From Anaerolineae bacterium (GTDB lineage: Bacteria; Chloroflexota; Anaerolineae; Anaerolineales; Anaerolineaceae), in NCBI GenBank assembly GCA_013178095.1, contig JABLXK010000001.1, forward strand, positions 124,001 through 188,000: a stretch of 64,000 nt of DNA. Reading direction: 5' to 3'. A model generated the notes under the pieces. That model made no database searches and was not told the DNA's origin. It worked only from the letters and a program-made list of their open reading frames with translations. Positions 53,723-62,475 of this stretch are shown one piece after another (the first letter of the stretch is position 1; each line of letters starts with the position of its first letter). A program made the translations under genes and the position numbers.

Positions 53723-56700
53723 ATGGAATTCCACATTTCCCGCCAGGCGCGCAGGCGCTACCGCTTTGAAGATTCCCTGTTCGCTTTCGACGGCAACGTG
53801 ATCTTTGCCAACTTCCATGCCGCGCGCGTCTTCGCGCAGCGCATGAACGAAACGCGCAACGCGGCCGCCAATCCGCACCTGGCGGTGCGTTCCGGGCAGA
53901 TCAACGCGCTGGGCCTGATCGACGAGATCCTGCATTACGTGGTCGGACAGTACCGCACGCGCATGAACCCGGCTTTGTACGATGACCTGCTGGCCTGTCT
54001 GGAGCAAGAAGTCGGCAGACGCAAGCTGAACGCTGCGCTGCGCGCCTTCCTGCGGGAATTCCCGCCGACGGCGGTGTACCAGGGCAAACTGGATTTGAAC
54101 ACCTATCTAGCAGGCACAACGGACGGCATCCCGCACCGCGCGGCGGCTACCGAAGAACTGCTGATGCTATGGCTGGCCAACCAAAACCCGGCTTTCCAGC
54201 CGTATCAGGAATTGTTCGACGACAGCAATCTACAAGAGAAAACCGCCTATTCAGATATTGCGGAAAGCCTGCACGCCTTTTTCGAAACCCAACCGCGTTT
54301 CGGCCCGGACGGGCAGAACCTGGTGGATATGCTGCGCAGCCCGGCCATCGCCGTGCCGCACTCGCTCAATGGCCAATTGGAGTACATCCGCAGCCGCTGG
54401 GGCGATTTACTTGGACACTACCTGCTTAAGCTGCTGGGCAGCCTGAACCTGATCACCGAAGAGGAACGCCTGCGCGGGCTGGGGCCCGGCCCTGTGCGCA
54501 TCCCCACTTACACCGACCGGCTGGAGGGCGAGGAGGAGCGTTTCAGCCGCGACGCGGATTGGATGCCGCATCTGGTGCTGATTGCCAAGAATACTTACGT
54601 CTGGCTGGATCAGCTCAGTAAAGCTTACAAACGCCCCATCACCCGCCTGGACCAGATCCCGGATGAGGAATTGGATAAATTGGCCGACTGGGGTATCACC
54701 GGCTTGTGGCTGATTGGTCTGTGGGAGCGCAGCACGGCTTCAGCGCGCATCAAGCAATTGTGTGGCAACCCGGAAGCCATCGCCTCGGCTTATTCGCTCA
54801 AGGATTACCGCATCGCGGATGAACTGGGCGGAGAGGCCGCCTGCCAAAACCTGCGTGAGCGCGCCTGGCGGCGCGGCATCCGCCTGGCCAGCGATATGGT
54901 GCCCAACCACATGGGCATCGATTCCAACTGGCTGTACGAGCACCCGGACTGGTTTATCTCCATGCCTTACTCGCCTTTCCCTTCGTATACCTTCACCGGC
55001 GAGAACCTGAGCGCCGACCCGCGCGCGGCCGTGCAGATTGAAGACCATTACTACAACCGCAGCGACGCAGCCGTGGTGTTTAAGTACCATGATAACGAAA
55101 AAAATTCTGACAAATTCATTTACCACGGCAACGACGGCACCAGCATGCCCTGGAATGACACCGCCCAGTTGAACTACCTCAACCCGCAGGTGCGCGAGGC
55201 GGTCATTCAGAAGATTCTTTCCATCGCGCGCAACTTCCCCATCATCCGCTTCGACGCCGCCATGACCCTGGCGCGCCGGCACTTCCAACGCCTGTGGTAT
55301 CCGCTGCCGGGCGGCGGTTGCGACATCCCCTCGCGCAGCGAATTCAGCCTGACCGCCGAGCAGTTCAACCAGTATATGCCACAGGAGTTCTGGCGCGAGG
55401 TGGTGGAGCGCGTGGCGGCGGAAGCGCCGGACACGCTGCTGCTGGCGGAAGCCTTCTGGCTGATGGAAAGCTACTTCGTGCGCACGCTGGGCATGCACCG
55501 CGTTTATAACAGCACTTTCATGAACCTGCTGCGCGACGAGGACAACGCCAAGTACCGCCAATTGCTTAAAAACACGCTGGAGTTCGATCCGCAGATCCTC
55601 AAGCGCTACGTCAATTTCATGAACAACCCCGACGAACAGACCGCTGTCAGCCAGTTCGGCAAGGGCGACAAGTATTTCGGCATCTGCACGCTGCTGGCTA
55701 CCATGCCGGGGCTGCCCATGTTCGGGCACGGCCAGGTGGAAGGCTTCAGCGAAAAATACGGCATGGAATACAAGCGGGCTTATATCGATGAGGTTCCCGA
55801 TCAGGGGCTGATCGACCGGCACAACTGGCAGATCTTCCCGTTATTGAAAAAGCGCTACCTTTTCTCGGAGGTGGAGCGTTTTTACCTGTACGATTTCTAC
55901 ACCGCCGACGGACTGGTGGACGAGAACGTGTACGCCTACTCCAACCGCAGCGGGGACGAGCGCGCGCTGGTGCTGTACCACAACAAATTCGGCGATACCG
56001 CCGGCTGGGTGCGCACCTCGGCGGCATTCATGGACAAGCAAAGCGGGACGCAGCGCCAGGTGGACCTGCGCGCGGGCCTGGACCTGCCCGGCGCGCGCGA
56101 CCATTTCGTTATCTTCCGCGACAGCATCACCGGCCTGGAATACATCCGCTCCTGCACCGAGATCGCCCAGAAGGGCTTGTATGTGCAGTTGGACGCTTAC
56201 CGCGCGCACGTCTTCCTGGATTTCCGCGTGATCGCCGACGACGGCGAAGGGCACTGGCGCCGGGTTCACGATCACCTGAACGAGCGCGGCACCAGCGACG
56301 TCCAGCGCCTGCGCTGGGAGCTTCCGCTGCAGCCGGTGCTGGGGCCGCTGCGCGAGATTTTCAACCCGGGTTATTTCGCTTTCCTGTTGAAGAGCCTGCC
56401 GCAAACCGCCGGCGGAGAGCTGCCGGAATTTCTGCTCAACGAAGCCGGGCACAAAATGGCCGGGCTGGTGAAAGGCGCGCAGGCGCTGCTGCTCGAGCCG
56501 CACAAAGCGCCTGCTCCCGAAGTTAATTCCGCTGATTTTAAGGAACGTTTACGCTTGCTGAACGCAGCGTTGTGGATCGACCAGAACCTGGCGCTGGGGG
56601 AGGATACCCAAAGCAGCCGCATGATGACCGCGCTGCGCGCCGAATTGAATGAGGAGAGCGAGCTGGCGCTGCTGAGCTGGACATATCTGGAAGGGCTGCG

Positions 56701-57184
56701 GGCGGCGTTGGGGATGGAGCAGGGAAAATTTGCGCAGGCGGTGGAGGAGTGGCGCTTCCAGCCGCTGCTGGAAGAAGCCCTGCGCGGCATGGGCATCCCC
56801 GCGCTCTCGCCGGGTAAAGTCGTGCAATCCGTGCGCCTGCTGTTGAACTTGCAAGGTTGGACGGTGCGGCTCGTCCGGCGCGGTGCGGACCAACTGGCGG
56901 GGGATCTGTTGGAAAACGCGGACGTGCGCCATTACCTGCAATTCAATATTTACGAAGGCAAGCGCTGGTTCAAGCGGGAAGCCTTTGAATCGTTCTGGAC
57001 TTATCTGGCGGCGGAAGGGATGGTCGAGCTGCTATCGGAAGGAAAGCCCGCAGGGAAGCAGTTCAACACGCGCCTGGAAAAACTGGCAGGAATGCTCAAC
57101 CGCCTGCGGACGGCTGCGCAGGAAGCCAATTACGAAGAGGAAAGCTGGCTGGAAGCTTTAAACAAGCCGGGGGATCAGGCGTAA
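53723..57184 (+). CDS. GH13 (alpha-amylase superfamily) glucan-active enzyme, large multidomain
   Basis: 1153 residues from ATG 53723; the earlier in-frame ATG at 53627 lies inside repeat copy 3. Residues 1-~300 are a helical N-terminal extension. The GH13 barrel follows: LASDMVPNHMGID (region I), IIRFDAAMTL with nucleophile Asp511 (region II), LLLAEAFWLM with acid/base Glu576 (region III), then FMNNPDEQTAV near region IV. A ~450-residue C-terminal region is mostly helical. It probably acts on intracellular alpha-glucan. Its stop overlaps the convergent GH57 gene by 10 bases, and the two probably serve glycogen metabolism together. The specificity cannot be set by eye. Confidence 0.8.
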   Translation: MEFHISRQARRRYRFEDSLFAFDGNVIFANFHAARVFAQRMNETRNAAANPHLAVRSGQINALGLIDEILHYVVGQYRTRMNPALYDDLLACLEQEVGRRKLNAALRAFLREFPPTAVYQGKLDLNTYLAGTTDGIPHRAAATEELLMLWLANQNPAFQPYQELFDDSNLQEKTAYSDIAESLHAFFETQPRFGPDGQNLVDMLRSPAIAVPHSLNGQLEYIRSRWGDLLGHYLLKLLGSLNLITEEERLRGLGPGPVRIPTYTDRLEGEEERFSRDADWMPHLVLIAKNTYVWLDQLSKAYKRPITRLDQIPDEELDKLADWGITGLWLIGLWERSTASARIKQLCGNPEAIASAYSLKDYRIADELGGEAACQNLRERAWRRGIRLASDMVPNHMGIDSNWLYEHPDWFISMPYSPFPSYTFTGENLSADPRAAVQIEDHYYNRSDAAVVFKYHDNEKNSDKFIYHGNDGTSMPWNDTAQLNYLNPQVREAVIQKILSIARNFPIIRFDAAMTLARRHFQRLWYPLPGGGCDIPSRSEFSLTAEQFNQYMPQEFWREVVERVAAEAPDTLLLAEAFWLMESYFVRTLGMHRVYNSTFMNLLRDEDNAKYRQLLKNTLEFDPQILKRYVNFMNNPDEQTAVSQFGKGDKYFGICTLLATMPGLPMFGHGQVEGFSEKYGMEYKRAYIDEVPDQGLIDRHNWQIFPLLKKRYLFSEVERFYLYDFYTADGLVDENVYAYSNRSGDERALVLYHNKFGDTAGWVRTSAAFMDKQSGTQRQVDLRAGLDLPGARDHFVIFRDSITGLEYIRSCTEIAQKGLYVQLDAYRAHVFLDFRVIADDGEGHWRRVHDHLNERGTSDVQRLRWELPLQPVLGPLREIFNPGYFAFLLKSLPQTAGGELPEFLLNEAGHKMAGLVKGAQALLLEPHKAPAPEVNSADFKERLRLLNAALWIDQNLALGEDTQSSRMMTALRAELNEESELALLSWTYLEGLRAALGMEQGKFAQAVEEWRFQPLLEEALRGMGIPALSPGKVVQSVRLLLNLQGWTVRLVRRGADQLAGDLLENADVRHYLQFNIYEGKRWFKREAFESFWTYLAAEGMVELLSEGKPAGKQFNTRLEKLAGMLNRLRTAAQEANYEEESWLEALNKPGDQA

Positions 57185-58581
57185 TTCAGATTGAAGCGTG
57201 ATAAATAGCTGAGGTAAGCCATGTCGCCATGCAGGCCGGATTGCTGGCTTTGCGCGCGGCTGATGATGGGCAGCAAATCCTGGCTGACGTCGCGCCCGCA
57301 GGCCAGTTGGGTCAGGTGGGCGGCGTGCGCGGCATATTTCAAGGCGTTGAGCGGCTCGATGCGATCCAAGTCGTAGAAGAACCAGGCGTCCGAAGAGAAC
57401 ATGCGTAAGCGTTCGTGCTGGGCGGCCAGCAGGTTCTTGAGCAAGGTGACCTCGGCGCTGTTCAGCTTCTTTTTAGCATGCGCCTGGACGAACTCGTTGG
57501 GGTCGGCCTGCCCCATGATCACCTGCGCATAGTCGTCACGCAGCGCCCACAGGTCGCCAACCAAACCAGAAGTTTTTTCCTCATAGATAGCGTCTACGGC
57601 CTGGCTCAATTGGGTGAGGAATTCACGCAAAGGTTTCTTCCAGGTGGCGTCGGGCGCGTCGCCGCACACGTCGCGCCAGCGCTCGATGCCGTGATGGCAG
57701 CTCCAGGAAGTATTCTCGACGATCTCGGTGCTTTGCTCCAGGGGATGGTTGCGCAACCAAGCGGCCGGGTAGCTGCGCAGGATGCCGCGCTCTTCCACCG
57801 CGCCGTCCAGCAGGTGGGAGAGGAACATATCGCGGAAGGGCTGGTGATGGCCGTACAGCTCACCGTCTGAAGCCGCCAGGAAGAATTGAGCGCCGTCGCG
57901 CTGAATGGCGCCCATCTGCGGCAGCAGCCAATCCTGCACGAAGCGGTCGGCGTTCTCCGTCGCGCAGGGATTAAAACTGATCTCACCCGAGAGGAAACTG
58001 TTATAGAAGAAGACCGCGATGCTTCTGCCCGAGGGCAGATTCACTTTATAGGGCTGGGTGACATCCAGGTCGGAGCGTTTAGCTTGCCAGGGCGCCAGAA
58101 TGGTGAACTGCAGGCCTTCCCCCGCCAGCACGTCCAGCGTCTCCAGGTCCACGGCGGTTTCCGGCAGCCACATGCCCTGCGGGAGGTGGCCGAACAGCCG
58201 CTGGTAGTCGCGCAATCCCCAGCGCACCAGGGTGAGCTTGTCGCGCTTGTCTGCAAGCGGCATGATGGTATGGAAGTAGGGCTGCGCCATGCCGTTGCTG
58301 ACCCCCAGGCGCGCGAAGACCGCGTTTTCCTGGCGCACGATTTCTTTAAGCGTATCGGGATGGTGCTGCTCCATCCAATGGGTGAGGGTGGAGCCCAGGT
58401 TGAAGCTGATCTTCTCAAAATTGCCGATCAAGGTGTTGGGTCGGTAACAGGTGTGATAGATTTTCTCGGTCCAGTTGGAGTAAGGTTCGGCGCCATACTC
58501 CTGCGGGATCTCCCCGGTGAAGGGGTCCACCCGCGGAGGCTGGTAGAAGTGGCCGTGCACGCAGAAGGCTCGCTCAGGCAT
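57175..58581 (-). CDS. GH57 family glycoside hydrolase / alpha-glucan enzyme
   Basis: 468 residues. The GH57 start CVHGHFYQPPRVDPF (conserved His in H-x-Y/H-Q-P), catalytic nucleophile Glu141 in GMWLPETAVD and the later AASDGELYGHH segment with the acid/base Asp are present; the C-terminal half is helical. Family members are amylases, amylopullulanases or branching enzymes. The length fits a minimal member. It converges on the GH13 gene with a 10-base overlap. Confidence 0.85.
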   Translation of the reverse strand: MPERAFCVHGHFYQPPRVDPFTGEIPQEYGAEPYSNWTEKIYHTCYRPNTLIGNFEKISFNLGSTLTHWMEQHHPDTLKEIVRQENAVFARLGVSNGMAQPYFHTIMPLADKRDKLTLVRWGLRDYQRLFGHLPQGMWLPETAVDLETLDVLAGEGLQFTILAPWQAKRSDLDVTQPYKVNLPSGRSIAVFFYNSFLSGEISFNPCATENADRFVQDWLLPQMGAIQRDGAQFFLAASDGELYGHHQPFRDMFLSHLLDGAVEERGILRSYPAAWLRNHPLEQSTEIVENTSWSCHHGIERWRDVCGDAPDATWKKPLREFLTQLSQAVDAIYEEKTSGLVGDLWALRDDYAQVIMGQADPNEFVQAHAKKKLNSAEVTLLKNLLAAQHERLRMFSSDAWFFYDLDRIEPLNALKYAAHAAHLTQLACGRDVSQDLLPIISRAQSQQSGLHGDMAYLSYLSRFNLNYA

Positions 58582-58695
58582 TAATGAGAAAATTCCTCGA
58601 AATTGTCATGATTTTCCAAACGGGGAAATTTTACACTAAAAATATGTCAGTTGAATAAACGTAGGCGACAAATACTTGTGAAAATAATTATTAAT

Positions 58696-59025
58696 TTAAA
58701 GAATCAGTTTTGAAATTTTTTCCTGTACTTCTGAAATACATTCTGGGGGAACATGATCCACAATTTGTACTTTACGTGCGTTCCAATCAATTGTCCTGAC
58801 TTGATCGGAAAGGATTACACCGGTTACTTTCAGTCCTGTAGGTATTTCAACCTCAAAAGGATACCCTTTTTGCTGATTGGTGATGGAACATACAACAGCC
58901 AAGCCAACTTTTCTGTTATATATTTCCGGAGAAATTACCAGGGCACGGCGATAACCTGCTTGCTCATGGCCCGTTGTGTTGTCAAAATCGAGTTTGATTA
59001 AGTCTCCCCGTTTCGGAATTTCCAT
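58696..59025 (-). CDS. mazF: MazF/PemK-like endoribonuclease toxin
   Basis: 109 residues, the usual size. Opening IPKRGDLIKLDFDNTTGHEQAGYRRALVIS and the later VILSDQVRTIDW are the conserved PemK/MazF blocks, containing the Arg and Ser/Thr positions used in RNA cleavage. It starts one base after the antitoxin stop, so expression is coupled. Confidence 0.92.
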   Translation of the reverse strand: MEIPKRGDLIKLDFDNTTGHEQAGYRRALVISPEIYNRKVGLAVVCSITNQQKGYPFEVEIPTGLKVTGVILSDQVRTIDWNARKVQIVDHVPPECISEVQEKISKLIL

Positions 59026-59026
59026 G

Positions 59027-59260
59027 CTAGATCATTTCCTTCCCTTGTGCGGAACTGTGATCGATTAGCTCATGCTTGTTTTCTTCGGTGATTAATGCCA
59101 TCATTTCATCCAGACTTTGTCCGCGTTTGATGATCAATTGATCGCCGACCAATTCAAGTGAAACACTGGTATTTTCCTTTACACCAAGTTGGGCAGCAAA
59201 GGGTTGGGGAATACGCAAAGCCAGACTGTTTCCCCATTTCGCGATAGTTACATTAATCAT
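59027..59260 (-). CDS. mazE: MazE-like AbrB-fold antitoxin
   Basis: 77 residues. The N-terminal swapped-hairpin DNA-binding domain reads KWGNSLALRIPQPFAAQLGV, followed by a polar C-terminal tail that would wrap around MazF. AAAGGAT precedes the ATG. It represses its own promoter, which holds a long palindrome. Confidence 0.92.
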   Translation of the reverse strand: MINVTIAKWGNSLALRIPQPFAAQLGVKENTSVSLELVGDQLIIKRGQSLDEMMALITEENKHELIDHSSAQGKEMI

Positions 59261-59274
59261 TTTTTATCCTTTAT

Positions 59275-59318
59275 CATGTATATACATTATATATACATGA
59301 TTTTACCTTGCGTGTCAA
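59275..59318 (-). promoter_or_regulatory. mazEF promoter and operator
   Basis: On the minus strand TTGACA (59318-59313) and TATATA (59295-59290) have a 17-base spacer. The -10 region lies inside the inverted repeat CATGTATATA-N5-TATATACATG (59275-59299), the expected MazE binding site, so binding would block initiation. Confidence 0.85.
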
Positions 59319-59367
59319 GGTGAAGACAAAGAGATCTGCTAACCCCGACAAATTCGAAATGTTGTAG

Positions 59368-59394
59368 GTTGGGTTGGTGCTCTTCCAACCCAAC
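59368..59394. repeat. Hairpin GTTGGGTTGG / CCAACCCAAC
   Basis: A perfect 10-bp inverted repeat with a 7-base loop in the gap between mazEF and the VWA gene. It resembles dispersed repeat hairpins; no T run on the plus strand. Confidence 0.55.
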
Positions 59395-59454
59395 AAAAAT
59401 CTGTTACGTAGAAATTATTAGGTTTCTTCTCATAATTAAAAATGTTTTAACTCG

Positions 59455-59483
59455 GAGAGCGGCCTGCACTGCAGGCCGCTCTC
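59455..59483 (-). terminator. GC-rich hairpin at the 3' end of the ubiquitin-like operon
   Basis: A perfect 13-bp stem GAGAGCGGCCTGC / GCAGGCCGCTCTC with a 3-base loop, 33 bases after the VWA stop in the direction of that operon. The T-rich part (TTTTT) comes only ~17 bases later, so it is a strong 3' stem with imperfect terminator form. Confidence 0.55.
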
Positions 59484-59516
59484 GTCAGTTGGGTAGGAGG
59501 GCGGAAAAATTCTTGT

Positions 59517-60638
59517 TTAGTCTTTCAAAGTGATCTTGATTTTCTTTTTCTTCTTGCCGGCTTTCTTGCTCTTGAAGATGTTCACCACCAGCGGGATGCA
59601 CAGCAGCACCACCAGCACGGCCAGGATGCCGCCGAACAGCAGCCAGGATGCCGGGCGTGCCACTTCGGGCACCAGCCCGCCGGGGTTGTAACCGGTCTGC
59701 GACTGGCCGCCCACGCCGCTGTAGCGGTCGGAGAGGGTGACGGTCAGTGCGCGGCGCACGCCGTCGCGCAGGCTGAGAGGCGTGATGTAACTGATCACCA
59801 CCTCGCTTTGCAGGGCGCGGCGCATCTGGTCGTAAATGGCCGAAAGTTCTTCCTTGTTCTCGGCGTAGCCGTAGCGCCCGCCGGCGTTCTCGGCGATTCC
59901 GCGCAGCGCGGCTTCGTCGATGCCGCTGTACTGGTCGGCTTCCTCTTCCTCTGCGGGGATTTGCCCGAAACCGATTGTGGAGATGGACAGGCCGCCGAAA
60001 CCGATGCCCGCCAGGGCTTCGTCAGCGGTGGCTTTGCTCTGGTTGTCCATGCCATCCGTGAGCACGATGATAGCCTTGCGCCCGGAAAGCGGGTTGAGCA
60101 TTTCAATGGCTTTCACCAGCGCGTCGTACAGGGCGGTATCGGAATTGGCGCTGATGCCGTCGATGGCGTCTTCCAGGTCTTCGCGGTCGGAGGTGATTTC
60201 CTGCGCGACCTCGACTTCGGTATTAAAGGTGATGACGCCGGCCTGGTCGCCGCCGCGCATCTGGCTCAAATATTCTTTGGCCACATCCTTGGCGCTTTCC
60301 AGTTTGTCGGCGTAGTTCATGCTGCCGGAGTTATCGATCAGCAGCAGGGTGGTGAGCGCGCCGGCTTCGCCGCTGCCCCGAATGCTCTGGCTGCTGACGG
60401 GCTGCCCATTTTCCATAAGTTGCAGTTTGCCGGTGTTGATCACCTGCGGCTCGCCGGCCGCATCCTGCACGGAAATGTAGACGTCCACCAGCGGGAAATC
60501 GGTGGTGTCGATCTGCGTGATCTGCAGCACGTACTGCCCCTGGCTTTCCACTTTAGGCGTGGACACCTGGCAGGCGGACGCCAGCAGCATGAGCGCCAGC
60601 AGGGAAACGGTCAATAAGGGTTTCATTATTCTCATCAT
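59517..60638 (-). CDS. VWA-domain lipoprotein with C-terminal membrane anchor
   Basis: 373 residues, GAGGT before the ATG. The signal peptide has lipobox ASAC (C23). A VWA domain spans ~95-280 with a complete MIDAS: DNSGSM (D102, S104, S106), the Thr in SDTALYD and the Asp in VLTDGMDNQ. A transmembrane helix near the end (WLLFGGILAVLVVLLCIPLV) is followed by a Lys-rich cytosolic tail. The domain faces outward, anchored at both ends. It is the last gene of the Ubl/E2/JAB operon, 3 bases after the FHA gene. Possible role: metal-dependent adhesion or assembly of a surface complex; the link to protein modification is positional. Confidence 0.88.
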   Translation of the reverse strand: MMRIMKPLLTVSLLALMLLASACQVSTPKVESQGQYVLQITQIDTTDFPLVDVYISVQDAAGEPQVINTGKLQLMENGQPVSSQSIRGSGEAGALTTLLLIDNSGSMNYADKLESAKDVAKEYLSQMRGGDQAGVITFNTEVEVAQEITSDREDLEDAIDGISANSDTALYDALVKAIEMLNPLSGRKAIIVLTDGMDNQSKATADEALAGIGFGGLSISTIGFGQIPAEEEEADQYSGIDEAALRGIAENAGGRYGYAENKEELSAIYDQMRRALQSEVVISYITPLSLRDGVRRALTVTLSDRYSGVGGQSQTGYNPGGLVPEVARPASWLLFGGILAVLVVLLCIPLVVNIFKSKKAGKKKKKIKITLKD

Positions 60639-60641
60639 GAC

Positions 60642-61499
60642 TTACCTCTTTTCGTGATAGACCATTTCCGACTTGCCCATGCGAATGCGCGCGCCGGCAT
60701 GCAGGCGGGAGACTTCGATCTTCTTGCCGTCCAGGTAGGTGCCGCTCATGCTGATGTCCTTGAGGGTGAAGTAAGTGCCTTCACCTTTCAGGATGGCATG
60801 CTGCGGCGCGATATCCGGGTCGGCCACCACGATGTCGGATTTGAGCGGGCTGCTGCCGATGGCGGCGGCAGGCGCTTCCTTGGCGAGGAATTTATCCAGG
60901 ATGAATTCCATGCCCAGCATCTTGCCGCTGGTCACTTCCAGCCAGACGCGCGAGAGCAGGAACACGATCAGGGCGATAAAGACGCCGACCGAGGCGCCCA
61001 ACAGCATCAACCCCGCGGCTTTGCCCATCAAGGGATCGGCGAACATCAGGCGCGCGCCTTCCAGCAGCACGCCCCCCAGCAGGCCGCCGATCAGCCCGCC
61101 CAGGCCCCCCTTCCATAGCTGGGCACCTCCGGTGATACCAGTGGCCAGACCGGTGAGCAAACCGAAGATGCCCCAGCCGATGGGGCGCCCCCACACCTGC
61201 CCGCCGATGGAAAGGAATACTCCCTCGGCAATCGGCAGGGCGATGGCGCCGCCCACCGCGCCCAACAAGGCGCTCAAAAGGGATTTGCGCAGGCCGAACA
61301 GGAAACTCTGCGCAGCGAATCCTTCACCGAAGCCGATCAGCAGGCCGATCACGCCGCCCAGCAGCGCGCCCACGATCACTTCGCTCAGGAAAAGATTGTC
61401 CGTAAAGGATAACCCCAGGATGTTGCTGATCTGCCACCCGATCAGTCCTCCGATGGCGCCCAGCAATCCGTAGGTATAAAAACGCATGATACGACTCAT
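60642..61499 (-). CDS. Polytopic membrane protein with C-terminal FHA domain
   Basis: 285 residues. Residues ~7-190 are five or so Gly-rich hydrophobic segments with glycine-zipper character (GLLGAIGGLIGW, GGLIGGLLGGVLL). Residues ~205-285 are an FHA domain: DIVVADPDIAPQHAIL, YFTLKDISMSGTYLDGKKI and RIRMGKSEMVYH. FHA domains bind phosphothreonine peptides, but the usual Arg-Ser pair before the H reads D-I-A-P-Q-H here, so binding may be altered. Its ATG overlaps the JAB stop (ATGA), giving tight coupling. It could recruit a phosphorylated partner to the membrane. Confidence 0.85.
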   Translation of the reverse strand: MSRIMRFYTYGLLGAIGGLIGWQISNILGLSFTDNLFLSEVIVGALLGGVIGLLIGFGEGFAAQSFLFGLRKSLLSALLGAVGGAIALPIAEGVFLSIGGQVWGRPIGWGIFGLLTGLATGITGGAQLWKGGLGGLIGGLLGGVLLEGARLMFADPLMGKAAGLMLLGASVGVFIALIVFLLSRVWLEVTSGKMLGMEFILDKFLAKEAPAAAIGSSPLKSDIVVADPDIAPQHAILKGEGTYFTLKDISMSGTYLDGKKIEVSRLHAGARIRMGKSEMVYHEKR

Positions 61500-62167
61500 G
61501 TCGGTAAGACCTCCTCAGTCTGTTCGTTAATTTCTTGGGCAGGCTGCAGGTTCTTCCAAAAGACCACGCTTCTCTGATTTCTATTGGTCAGCTCATAGAA
61601 ACCAAAGTAGTTGCGTTGGTCCAGCGTGCCGTCCGGCTGGCGGATGAAAAAGCCGCCGATCGACTGGTGCGGTTCGATCACCAGGGCAACCTGCCATTTT
61701 TCCGGAAAAAAGTTCTGGTGCAGCCAGGCATCCCAATGGGAGAAGAAAACGCCCATGCGCGGGTGGGTATGATACCAACCCAGGAAGACCTTACGCGGGT
61801 AGTACTCCTCCAGGTGATTGTGCAGCGCCACCTGGGTGTCGCCGGTAAAGGTCAGGTGCGCCGCGCCTTGCTCGGTGTAGACTGCCGGCAGGATGGTATC
61901 TACCACGATGAAAGGCTCGCCGTGCAGGGAATCACGGCAAAACTTTCCGGCCATCCAGCCGCCCACTTCATTGTCCAGGTCGCTGCCCGCGTGCGCGCAC
62001 ATGCGCACGAAGGCGTTCTGGGTGAGAAAGATGTCCAGCGGCGGGCGAACCCGCTGCATCTCCTCATCTTTCGGTTCCCAGCGGATGGCGCTGTGGTAAG
62101 GGATGCGGGTGCGCTGCGGCTTTAATCCGTTGTTATCCGATAATTTCACTCGCGGAGGGTTATTCAA
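61496..62167 (-). CDS. JAB/MPN (JAMM) metalloprotease, deubiquitinase-like
   Basis: 223 residues from TTG (complement of 62165-62167), supported by GGAG eight bases upstream. All JAMM residues are present: Glu67 in NEVGGWMAG, H133 and H135 in YHTHPRMG, and S143 and D146 in FFSHWDAW, i.e. H-x-H-P-x6-S-x2-D. A Zn-dependent isopeptidase is expected. Gene order (just after the free ubiquitin-like protein) suggests it removes or matures that modifier. No extra domain is fused. Confidence 0.92.
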   Translation of the reverse strand: MNNPPRVKLSDNNGLKPQRTRIPYHSAIRWEPKDEEMQRVRPPLDIFLTQNAFVRMCAHAGSDLDNEVGGWMAGKFCRDSLHGEPFIVVDTILPAVYTEQGAAHLTFTGDTQVALHNHLEEYYPRKVFLGWYHTHPRMGVFFSHWDAWLHQNFFPEKWQVALVIEPHQSIGGFFIRQPDGTLDQRNYFGFYELTNRNQRSVVFWKNLQPAQEINEQTEEVLPT

Positions 62168-62194
62168 GGCGGCAGCTCCGGATTTTATTCTCCG

Positions 62195-62461
62195 TTATCC
62201 CGCGGTGATGTCGGCAGTGATCATCAGGCGGTCGTTATCGGGCACGGCAGCGCTGCTGAGGGTTTCATCGTCCTTCAGTTCGCGGCCGAGCGCCTTGCTA
62301 TCCAACCGGTAGCTTACCGGCCGGCCATCCGGGCCGACAGTGGGCAGTTCCAGGGTGGTAGCCAATTCAGGCACCAATTCCTTCACAGCCACGTCATCGG
62401 GTACTTCCGCGTTGCGGGTACCTCCGGAGGGTAAAACAAGCGTTACGTTTTTGTCAGCCAT
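62195..62461 (-). CDS. Free ubiquitin-like (YukD/beta-grasp) protein ending in Gly
   Basis: 88 residues, AGGAAAAAG before the ATG. The sequence VTLVLPSGGTRNAEVP, GPDGRPVSYRLDSKALGREL and a final strand RLMITADITAG fit a ubiquitin/YukD-like beta-grasp fold. By hand alignment 60 of 88 positions are identical to the N-terminal domain of the neighbouring E2 fusion. The reading frame stops directly after Ala-Gly, so the protein is made with an exposed C-terminal Gly and would need no processing before activation. It is the obvious candidate modifier of this operon. Confidence 0.88.
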   Translation of the reverse strand: MADKNVTLVLPSGGTRNAEVPDDVAVKELVPELATTLELPTVGPDGRPVSYRLDSKALGRELKDDETLSSAAVPDNDRLMITADITAG

Positions 62462-62475
62462 CTTCTTTTTCCTTT

